Below, in pieces: positions 23,630 through 33,019 of a DNA stretch of 64,000 bases. Each line of letters starts with the position of its first letter. Position 1 is the first letter of the stretch. The notes beneath the pieces were generated by a model, which was not told the DNA's origin, made no database searches, and saw only the letters and a program-made list of their open reading frames with translations. The translations under genes and the position numbers were made by a program. Origin of the DNA: Dipteris shenzhenensis (taxonomy: Eukaryota > Polypodiophyta > Polypodiopsida > Gleicheniales); NCBI GenBank assembly GCA_047967505.1, contig CM106538.1; one strand, given 5' to 3'.

Positions 23630-24420
23630 CTTGGTGCCAAAGGGTGTGCCTATTCTAAGGGGTGTGACCCTTGGAATAGGTGTACCATTTCATGCAGGGC
23701 TGTAACCCTATTTTAAAGAGGGGTGTGCCTACATGAAAAGGTGTGTCCTTTTTTCCACGATGGGGTGTGTTCCTTGGGTGAGGAGTCAAAAACTCTTCAT
23801 CAAAAGGTGCGTCCGATGGTGAAAAAGGTGCGTCCCTTGGTTTTGGGACAGCCCAAGCACATCAAAAGACACGATTTCTGTCGTGTCCATTCTCATCAAC
23901 TCGTGATGTGAGGGAGACGGAGAGGCCACTGATGACTTTAGGTGGGGTTAAATTTTACACTCATTTTCTCCATCTCTTCCATGCACAACGTGCATGGATA
24001 TCCTTCTAGCAGAAAGAGATGTATCAGATAGGCGCTAGAAGGTGGGGGGCATTTCCTATAGGCAGGAGCGAAATTGGCTCTGATACCACTATAAGAAATC
24101 CTAGATTTACTATATTTAGAAATGTGCTAAGGAACAGAAAGGAGACTGAAATAGTAGAGAACAAGGAATATTTGTATTGCTTGAGTGTCTGTAGTGTGTC
24201 ATCCATACAGTTGGGCCTCTCTTATATAGAGAGTGAAGAGTCACACATGAAAAGGTGTACTCCAAAGAGTATGTGCATGAAGAGGTGTGTACCCCTTGTG
24301 AAGGGTGTGACCCTTGATGAGAGGGTACATTACAATGGTAGTGTCTCTTCAATAGAATGTCTTTTGTGAAGGGTTGTGCCTCATAGGAAGTGTCCTGTCG
24401 AAAGGGCATGCCCTTCCACA
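23630..24420. repeat. Dispersed GGTGTG(N)CC motifs
   Basis: Words such as ggtgtgcc, ggtgtgacc, ggtgtgtcc and ggtgcgtcc occur over ten times on both sides of the PBS, often followed by a short inverted copy (gggtgtgacccttgg; aagggcatgcccttcc). They fall in the presumed leader and LTR of the gypsy element. Confidence 0.55.
24076..24088 (-). other. Primer-binding site, initiator tRNA-Met type
   Basis: The - strand reads TGGTATCAGAGCC, the usual plant LTR-element PBS complementary to the 3' end of initiator tRNA-Met. It lies 1.35 kb upstream of the gag start at 22727 in the same orientation, so it probably primes the 19171-22727 element. Confidence 0.8.
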
Positions 24421-24540
24421 AGTGTCCATTCATCAAACCATCCATAAGTCTAAGGTATAGAGAAAGGAATACGTCACAGATCGTGACAATGTCACTTGGA
24501 TCCCATTGGATGACAAGGTCTTCTTGCATTCTTATGAAAG
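24092..24540 (-). mobile_element. Probable 5' LTR of the gypsy element
   Basis: Placed only by the PBS. The LTR should lie on the high-coordinate side of 24088. I could not match it to a second LTR below 19171, and I saw no clean TG...CA pair. Extent is approximate. Confidence 0.4.
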
Positions 24541-25832
24541 GATTTTATCAAGATCTTTAAGCTAGGTCTTACTTTTGATTTTAGCATTCTCATTTCCAAG
24601 GGAGGTTTTAAACTTCTAGAGAAACTTCAGATAGATCTTGTTGTTTTATTAAGCCTAGAAGATCCTACCAAAATACCCATACTTTATTTGAGGCCTTTCC
24701 CTTAGATATTATTTAACTCCTCAAACAGACTTTATGGGGGCCACTGAGTACCCTTCTCAGACTTTTTGTCATTGCTGCTTAAAAAAGATGAAGAAAAATA
24801 AGACTTTTGATGTGTAGGCCATGTTTGGAGGCTACTATGCTTTGCCTTTTAAGTTAGAAGTGGGTCTTATAGTTTTTTCTGTTTTGTTACTGTTCATAAA
24901 CTATAGGGTTGGATCGTGGTGGCATGAGTGAGTTGTTGAGATCTTCAGATCAAGGAAGAAGGGTAAGGCCTTCTAGATTGTATCAAAGGTGGAAATCTGA
25001 ATTTTGGGTGCCAAGGATTTCTTCACCCATGTTCTTTGAAACTTTACTTGAACATTCATTGGTTTTCATTAGGCCTTGATGTTCCCCTTCTCAAGTGTTC
25101 TTGAATGTATTGGAAAGAATCAATTGAGAAATCTCACATCTTGGTGTATAGCCATTGTTTCATTGCAAATAGAACCTTGGCGTTGAGTTAGGTTCTACTC
25201 ACCAATGTATGGTATGTGGCTTTCGGAAGTGACATATGATTCTATGTGTAAACAAGGTGCCACAAGTTTACATTTTTAATGGCATGGACTATTCTCATGA
25301 CAAAAGGGACAGGCCCAAGTGACTTATTTGGATAAGAATCCGATGTATTGTGTAGTGAACAACTCTTGTTGTGTTTGCCATTTCTACAAGATGGAGCGTA
25401 ATAAGATACCCCTCATGAGAGGCGTGTAGGAGCCACACTGTAACAAGCTGTCTACAAGCCTCTCATATAAGATCTGGCGTTTGATAGGAGAGCTCCTCAT
25501 TCAGTTGTGAAACATGCCCTTGTGCAGTTCAAGCAATTCAAGCCTCTCCATTTTCTAATACATATGATGCAAAGCAGTTTTGCCTCAGCTGTCTGTTGCT
25601 TTTTCACTTTGTAAACTTGCAAAAAATGTCACTAGAAAGATATTGACTTTACACAAAGTATCTGTATTCAGATCTTCTTTTGAATTCATCTGATTATAAA
25701 GGTAGAGTTACTAAGGCACTGTCTACGAGCGTTAAATACAAATCTTCACATAGCTAATCTGCAGCCTTAGTCGATTCTCTATCATATCCTTTCTGGCATC
25801 ATTTTCTCAATTTGGCTCTTCTTCATTCTTAG
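24541..25832. other. UAH intron 6, unassigned 3' part
   Basis: No gene or element is recognised. The last bases give the polypyrimidine/acceptor for exon 7. The stretch 25936-26533 at the start of intron 7 is likewise unassigned. Confidence 0.5.
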
Positions 25833-25935
25833 GTGTACCCATTGGTATAGTGACGGCAATAGCTGCACCTGCAAGCATCAAACTGGACTTCAAAGGAAAT
25901 GGTGGACATGCTGGAGCAGTGCTTATGTCCTTCAG
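25833..25935 (+). CDS. UAH: UAH exon 7
   Basis: Residues 253-286, with IGIVTAIAAPASIKLDF and GNGGHAGAVLM. H278 lies in the conserved dimerisation/lid region of the family. The acceptor is attcttag. The exon stands alone between a 9.1-kb and a 17.6-kb intron. Confidence 0.95.
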
Positions 25936-26533
25936 GTGATTTAGGGCTGTCTTATGCAAACAAGTGAAATGAAAATTCTGTTCACATAAAAAGCTCTCAA
26001 CTTTATTTTTAGTTGTGTTTGGTATACCGAAGGGAGAAGGAGAGCAATGAGAGATTTTCTTCATAGCTTTGTTTCATATGGCTCTCGTGTTCTTGTATTG
26101 ACTGCGTACTTGATGTGTCCAAGGCTGAGTTACGACCATACTTCTTCAACTACAGAGGATCCTAATTTCTTGGAAGTCAAAGAAAACAACTACGAGATGT
26201 AATCACGTATAACCATAGAAAGCTTCAAAAGATCAAGATATAATGAATGATTATAGATTTGTATGCCCATGCAATGGCATGGCATGGCACCAGCTCTTGA
26301 GGATCAATTTATATATGTTGGAATTGAGTGGTGGAACCAGATGGATTGTTAGATTCATTGATTGCAGCCATGAAAGATTAGCCTAGGGTGGAAGGCCCTA
26401 GGGCCACGTTTAAAGAGAGTTGTATGGAATAAAAGTCTTAGATAAAAAGCACTCAAGCTATATTAGCCATGGCCTAAAGCTACATATTGGTATAAGGGCT
26501 TGAGTGGGGGGCATTCAATGATTAGTACTGCCA

Positions 26534-27072
26534 TGGTCGGATAAAAAACAACCCACAAGCCGACAGGCACAAAGTATGGTGATGCTCCATAGCCATGGGG
26601 AAAAGGGAGAGAGAGAGAGAGGAGAAAGAGATAACATGGAAGGAAGGAATGGAGAGAAGAGTGAGAAGAGGGGTAAGGAGGCTATGGCACAAGGGGCAAG
26701 AAGGGAGAAGAGGGGAATATACATGGCAATAGGGGGAGGGGAGACGTGGACATCATGGAAGAAGGAGACATGCTTTATTGAGAATGAAGGGGGATGGAGA
26801 ATCAAAGTACAAGGGTGGTTGTTGTACAAGGAGCGTGTCGCATGAAGCAACAACTTCCTCCTTTAATAACCAAGAGGAGGGGCTCTCCCAATAAATGCAT
26901 CCTCCCACATGCATAGTGTGAGTGTGAAGGCATCTCCCATGTGGGCAAGGAGGATGCGCACTCTCAATAGCATACGCCAATAAAAAATCAAGCCTTCTTA
27001 TCCTAAGTCTAAGATGCCTCATGGATCCTTCTCAATTTTATAATATCTAGGAGGACGAGTGGAGGGCCGGCA
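26534..27072 (-). mobile_element. LTR copy 1 (TG...CA, - orientation)
   Basis: It begins TGGTC and ends GGCA on the + strand, so it has TG...CA ends on either strand. It matches the split copy at 32007-32120 plus 39327-39749 along nearly all its length. In the - orientation it has a TATA-like region (ggttattaaagg, 26859-26870) and an AATAAA signal (26774-26779), the usual U3-R-U5 order. The flanking 5-mers (tgcca and caaag) do not form a TSD. Confidence 0.72.
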
Positions 27073-27480
27073 CAAAGATTCTTGCCACCTCATCCTACTC
27101 TTCCCCTTATTGAAATGTTCTCTCTTGGACTATCCACCACAACCACTCTACCTGGGACCATCCCACATGGAGGAGTTGGTCTCTTTGCCACCTCCACCTA
27201 TTTAATAATATATATCCCATTGACCTTGGCCATATCTCAATGCTTGCATGGGACCGCCTGGGTGGAGGGGTCGCACATGGGGGTACCTTGCCACCTCATC
27301 ATACGATATTATTTTTTCCATGGACTATGTACAACACACACCTATGGGTCCTCTTACATGGAAGGGTGGCACATGGACTTACCTTGACTCCTCAACCTTG
27401 GGCCCTTAGCACTCTATAGTTTATTCTACTAGTGCCACACAAACACACACATTTTTATTTATGCCATTTTCCTTGGTCAT
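27073..27480. repeat. Degenerate tandem repeat, about 103 bp
   Basis: gccacctc-type landmarks at 27084, 27187, 27290 and 27386, each preceded by cacatgg-like words, give about four decayed units. Confidence 0.6.
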
Positions 27481-27486
27481 TTTTGC

Positions 27487-29360
27487 CTATAACAGTTCCC
27501 TCCCTCCCCTAGGCATGGAATGCATAGCATCTCCATGCCTAGGCAAACCGTATATGAACTTGCCATGATCAAATATAATGCATGGTGTTGTTTCCATATC
27601 CACACGTGCTGGATCAAATAGAAACTTTTCACAGCTCAAAAGGGCCACAAGACCCAGATGCTGCATCAAAATACTCAAAAGCTGGTCACTTCCCCCGGTT
27701 TGGGAGGGGAAGACCTCCAACACATCCTCTGCTCCGTATGGAAGGAGGTCTGCATTGTACTTCAATACATAATTCAGATGATGCTGCAGCTACTTCTCCA
27801 CTTTATCATGCTCATCAACGTATGTGTCTCCATCTATTATATCAAAAGGAAAGAGAGTTGCGGGAAAGGTTTCTTCAATAGGAAACACCTTTAGCTCTGA
27901 TTCAAGTTCCATGTATGGCCCATCATTCGAGAATTCGAAAGAATATAGTGAGGAAGGAAATTTTTCTTCATTATCTTCTAGGTTAACCATCTCCTCAGGT
28001 TTGATTGCAACTTCCATAGGTTTGTGAGTTGTCCCCATACTTAGTTGCATTCTTCTTCAATATCTTGCATGGCATCTTTCATAAACATTGCTAATGCCTA
28101 TGGACTCTCACGTTCACAAGGCATTTCCTCTGGACCCATGAGACTCAAGGCATCAATTGGAGAATGGGAAATATCGCTGTAAATCTCAAGATCATCGCAA
28201 TCACTGGCATCTGCTTTCAAGACTTTAATCTCAGCACTTCCATAAAACAACTCTTTTAGTGTTTCGCCATCTGTGCTTTCCAAAGGAGGAGAAAGAGAAC
28301 ATGAAGGGATAAGTGTATATACAACCTTACCCTTGTGTGGTGTTGATGGATCATAGACATCATCAATTTGCTCCCCCCAGTTGAAAGATGCATCCCGTTC
28401 CATAGAGGGAGGAGAACCATACCTCTTGTCATTTCTTCTTGTAGGGGCATTGCCAGGCTAAGGCTCCTTAATAGGCATTATCGCTTCAACATCAAACTTT
28501 CTGTCTCAGTGTCACATCTATCCACCAAAACTTGCACCAGAGCAGGATTAGGGCACTTTGAACCGTAATTCCCTTTTTGTTTGCAACCATGACAAACCAC
28601 CTTGGACTTATCTTGTTGAGCAGCTGTAGCCTTACTTTCAAACCCACCAATTCAGTGCAAAGCTCATCAACATTCTTCTCAAGAGTGGGAAGTGAAGGAA
28701 CATCAATTGCGATAGCAGAGAGAGAATGTGAAGAGGAGGAGGAGATGGTGGAGGAAGAGGTTTTATCAAGGCAGATCAATCATGAGCAACCTTGACATTT
28801 GATGCTAAGGGAGAAGGAGGAATGATAACACGATCATTAGACATTCTATCAAACTTTGTTGCAATTGCCTTTGCATGCTCCATAGTCCTTGGGTCCTTCC
28901 ACTTCAACTTGATACGAAACTCATCCGCTGCACCAAACACCATTTGGCTCAACATATACTGAGTCATTCCGGCAATGAGCCCCGCATTATCTGGCTACAT
29001 AGCAATTAGGCAATCTAGGAGCCCAACTGCTAGATCCACACATTGACGCGCCGTCTCTCATTCTTCTTGCCTCAACCTTGTTATCAACAGATGAACATTC
29101 TCGGGCTCCTCACCCTTGCCAAAATACTCGACTAGTGCCGTTGCAAATGTGCCAGCTCTGTCAAACTGCATTGATTTGCCTCTCATACCACACTTTTGCA
29201 AAGCCATCCAAGAACGTAAGAAGTACCAATAATAATCGATTTTCCGTGAGAAAATTAAGAGACACATTGGCGTTTGAAAGCAATAAGATACTCTTGGGAT
29301 TCTCATCCATCCGACCGTAGAAGACATGAATGTCCGCCATTGCAGAAAGAGAGATGAAAG
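27487..29360 (-). pseudogene. Retrotransposon gag with unrecognised downstream ORF
   Basis: On the - strand the frame starts near 29342 (MADIHVFYGRMDENPKSI) and passes through a gag capsid-like segment (LTFLDGFAKVWYERQ; MTQYMLSQMVFGAADEFRI at 28967). At about 28600-28555 it reaches a zinc-knuckle-like CHGCKQKGNYGSKC, in which the expected His is Asn. Several stops and shifts follow. From 28403 to 27487 there are acidic ORFs (for example YNADLLPYGAEDVLEVF) that I do not recognise. No protease, RT or integrase is present between gag and LTR copy 1, so this could be a non-autonomous gag-only element or a deletion product. Confidence 0.62.
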
Positions 29361-30228
29361 GAAGGGAAGAGAAAAGCAGGTAACCAAACAAGATATAATC
29401 ACTGACGTGGTACACGGTGATGCATAAGGTTGTTCATCAACGCGAAAATAAATGCCATGACAAAAGTAAGGAGGTGCGAGGCCTACACATCACCCTCTGC
29501 TTCCTCAAGCTCTTGCAACCTCCATGAGATTTCTTCTAACGGGGTGCGGTCCGGCATTTTAACTTCTTCTGGGCACTCGCCGGAGAACTTTCTTGATGAT
29601 TGCCTTAAGACAAAGGACACGTATGAGATACTCCCAATATTTAGTCTCACGGTGGCCACATCCTCCGCCATATTTACAGATGATAACCCTCATGCAGGCG
29701 TTCGCTTCCATTGACGGGGTATCGGTTCTTGCTTTATGAACCACCATAACACAAGCTGCACGTGCTTAAACCTTTTGTATGCTCCATGGGCTGAAGATTC
29801 GGCCCACTTTTCTGAATCGTACCTCACACAATTGTCGAGTGCAAAAAATTGAGGAAATTTGCTTTTTACAGCACCTTAAAAGGAGGTCAGAAACAAAAGT
29901 TATACCAATCTTTCTGTCTTTTGGTGCTTATTGGCGTATGGCATTTTGAACTAGGGCACCACTAAGATCATGCTATGTTTTGAGTTTGGTCGAACAGAGT
30001 TACAGAGCTCAGAAAGATAAGCACTTCTCCTTTTTATAGCATGATGAAATTCCTCCTCAATCAAAAGATATGGCCTCTAACCTTCTTCATTGTGTAAGAT
30101 AATAATATAATCAATATATCCCTACTAGTTACATGAAAAGGTACTTGGCTTAGTGGTAGCCTAACATTTTGATAAATTGCAGGTCGTGCGTTTAATTCCT
30201 GGAGAAAGCACACAATGCTGCGCAGGTT
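29361..30228. other. Unassigned, probable gag leader
   Basis: Lies upstream (on the - strand) of the gag frame; no domain is seen. Confidence 0.4.
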
Positions 30229-30480
30229 GCCACATCATTCGATGATGTCATAAGGTGCCACGTCAGCATGTCACATGAGCAAAGGATCAAGGGCACTTCA
30301 ATATGCCATGTCATCAAGGGTGCCACGTCAGCAACATGCCATGTCATCAAAATAGTGCCACATCATCAAACACATGGTGGATTGCCATGTTATCTTTTGG
30401 CATCTCACATAAGCAAGGTGCCACATCATCAAGGTCATGTTATGTCATCAAGGATGCCATGTCTCAAGGTATCAAGGTGA
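30229..30480. repeat. Degenerate short tandem repeat TGCCA(C/T)(A/G)TCATCAA
   Basis: At least seven variants of tgccacatcatcaa / tgccatgtcatcaa / tgccacgtcagca occur with irregular spacing of 15-50 bp. Confidence 0.75.
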
Positions 30481-30656
30481 CACATGGCGGTTAACGAGAG
30501 ACACGTGGAAGAAGGCGACGATGTGGTGGGATCCACGTGGCAGATATGAGAGGCGATGATGTGGCATGATTGAGGTGGTGAGGTGGCACGAAGAGAGAGA
30601 GAGGGGTGAGGGGAAAGAGTGTGAGAGGGGAGAGAGGAGAGAGAGAGCATGGAGAG

Positions 30657-31530
30657 AAAGAAGAAAGAAAGAAAGAAAGTCTATTAATGTCTACGACCAA
30701 CAGGTCTATGGGACAGCAAAAAACCATCTAGTACATCTGCTTTAGGGAGGGCACATGGAAGCTCCCAGGGAGTGCAAAAGCAACCCCAATTCTTTAGAGT
30801 ACCTACATAATAGTCTGAAAGAGTAATCAGAAATACATCAGTTTAAGACTAAGAGTCTTTTGGTTTGGATTTAAACTCTTTAATTAGCGCTATGCCTTCA
30901 CGATAAATTGCCCATTTTCCATCCTTCCTAGCAGCCCTGACTTTAGCTAATTCCGTTGCCTTATTCTTCAATTGAGCTCATGTAAGTTCCATAGCTATCC
31001 ATATCTTGGTCCCTTTCAACTTGTAGGATTGTTGAAGAAGCTTAATCCATAAATCTCCCGACTTAAGTGTAAGAATAGCATGTCCTTTGGAGTGCCGGAT
31101 ATTAGTTGCTCCGTCGTCATCATCATCATATCATCATTATCATCATCAACCTTCCATTCAATATTAGGCATGGCTGCTTTGACATGTGCTAAAGTCTCAT
31201 TGAAAGAGTCATCATCTTTGGGCCATCCTTTAGGGATCCCCCCCACTCTAGTCTTCAATGCATTATCACGTTTGGCTTTGTGTTCTTTGTTCTCTTCTTG
31301 GATATCGATCTTGTTTGCCTTTGTGTTAAATTCCTCAATCACTTCTTTCTTGATTGATCGTACTTCAGTATGAACCATATCTTGACTGTAGAGACTAGTT
31401 GAGGAGTAGGAGAGAATTCTTACATGAGTTCACAACCTCAGCAATTACTGCCTGCTTGCCAGGTACTTGAAGTTGGGCTTTTACTTTTGCCAGCTCAAGA
31501 CTTAACTCTTTGATTGCTTACTGCAAATAA
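30657..31530 (-). mobile_element. ORF1-only LINE derivative with (TTTC)n tail
   Basis: On the - strand, a coiled-coil-like segment (AIKELSLELAKVKAQLQVP, from about 31515) leads to an ORF1 body (31378-31016, KRDNALKTRVGGIPKGWPKD) with stops. A C-terminal block follows (LKGTKIWI...AARKDGKWAIYREG, about 31020-30880) that aligns with ORF1 of LINE B copy 3 (LKGTRIWM...AARDVGKWAAYRDG). The element then ends in a small hairpin and a (CTTT)n tail (30657-30680). No endonuclease or RT lies between ORF1 and the tail. Confidence 0.6.
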
Positions 31531-31549
31531 TAAATCTGTTCATGTTGTC

Positions 31550-31900
31550 CAAGCGAGAGGAGGTGGAGAGAGATGCGAGGAGAGAGAAGGGGAAGTGAGG
31601 GAGATCAAGAGTGGAGCAAGGAAAGAGAAAGAAGTTGAGTAGAGAGAGAGGAGGGCGAAACAAGAGTAGTGGGCGAAACAAGAGTAGTGGGCGACTAGAG
31701 AGAGGAGAGAGAAAGAGAGGTGTGTGCGAAAGAGAGGGAGTAGAGAGAGAAACGAGGGAGAGAGAGTGTGAGAGAGGAGTTTTAGAGAGAGATGCGAGGA
31801 GATGAAGAGACTAGTGAGTGGAGTGATATGAGGTGAGAGAGGTGAGAGTAGAGAGAAAAGAGAGAGAGAGCACAAGAGGGGGAGGGGAGTGAGGAGTCGT
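31550..31900. repeat. Purine (GA)-rich low-complexity tract
   Basis: Mostly gagaga/gaggag words on the + strand. Apparent ORFs here (Ser/Leu-rich on the - strand) are artefacts of the composition. Confidence 0.85.
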
Positions 31901-32006
31901 ATTTTATTCCTTTTCCAAAAAGGAAACTCGAAGCGCTGAATTTACAACGGGGAGAACATTTACACATGAGCTAAAATAGAGCCATCGGTGGCGAGGTGGT
32001 CTTCGT

Positions 32007-32120
32007 TGGTCATAAGAAAAACAACCCACTAGCCCACAGGCGCAAAGCATCGCGATGCTTTATAGCCATGGGGAAAAGGGAGTGAGAGGGAGAAAGAGAT
32101 AACATAAGAGGGGGGGAATA
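32007..32120 (-). mobile_element. LTR copy 2, first part
   Basis: It starts TGGTC and runs collinear with 26534-26645 of LTR copy 1 (shared landmarks caacccac, gccatggggaaaagggag, gaaagagataacat). It stops where a (GAAA)n tract begins. The sequence resumes at 39327. Confidence 0.7.
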
Positions 32121-33019
32121 GAGAAAGAAAGAAAGAAAGGTGTATTAACACCTTCAGGAGTCCTCGCGGGTCTATGAGACAAGATACAAGATATATGTAA
32201 CCCATACAAGCCACTGTGGGCTGAAGCAAAGGGCTCACGAAGGCCCTTGCTGAGTGCTAAGTGCTAAAAATGCAAAAAACTAGTACAACTGGTACAAAAT
32301 ATAGTAGGAAGAAAGAGCAATCAACTGCTCAGAACCAGAGCTTCAAGTACGCGTGGAGGCTCTATATACCCGCCTCACTAATGGCCCTTTGATGTGATGC
32401 AAAGAGCTCACGTATCTGTGTCTGTTAGGTTGTCTCCTGCTGTGACGGGGGGCGTGCTCTCTTGGATCTCTGTATCCGATGGGCTACATCGAGAGTGATG
32501 CCTCGTCTCTGGCGGTCCCCTCCGAGGAGGGCTGAGATAGGTCAAACCTCAATCGTGCGTGCTATGGACACCCCACGTGTTGTGTGTGGTCTCCCTGTCT
32601 CTCGTCCAACCATATCATGGTGACGGGTCTCACTGCTGATCCATAGTGATTTGGTCTCCTTGAGCTCCTCCCCCCCTCGATCTCATCTGGCGGCTTGGAT
32701 GCGTAGAAATTAGTGAAGCGTGTTTGTGCTCGGTGTTCTGAGGCATCGACTATAGCTGATCTTTGGCTTGCTGCACAAGGGAATCTCTGTGTCTCCGCAT
32801 CTCAATCAGGTAGAGCCCAATGCAAACCTGGTCGGGGAAGTGTATCAGCCGTGTGAGTGGTTCGAAGCCGAGCCTCTCTTGAAAGAGACAGTGGTATTGC
32901 CCTCGGATCTCATAGTAGGCCGGACGAACAAACCCTCAGATCTCATAGTAGGCGGGACAAACACATAGAATCTGTCTTGACCTCCCCCATCGTGCATAGT
33001 CTACAGACCCGCTTCTCTC
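32121..33019 (-). mobile_element. Probable 3' end of the - strand LINE B
   Basis: At 32121-32180 the - strand ends in the hairpin/TTAATA/(CTTT)n terminus typical of family B. The sequence above it, up to about 32900, is non-coding. I infer it to be the 3' UTR of LINE B copy 3, displaced by insertion of copy 2; its borders are not resolved. Confidence 0.45.

Noticed and set aside
26515-26853. Ser/Pro/Leu-rich ORFs on the - strand
   Set aside because: They arise from GA-rich sequence in the LTR. The TG...CA ends and the second copy show this is LTR, not coding.
30229-30480. CRISPR-like array
   Set aside because: The repeats are degenerate and unevenly spaced, with no constant spacer length, and lie in a plant intron.
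31540-31875. 111-codon ORF on the - strand
   Set aside because: Low-complexity GA tract; the repeated Leu/Ser pattern is a composition artefact.
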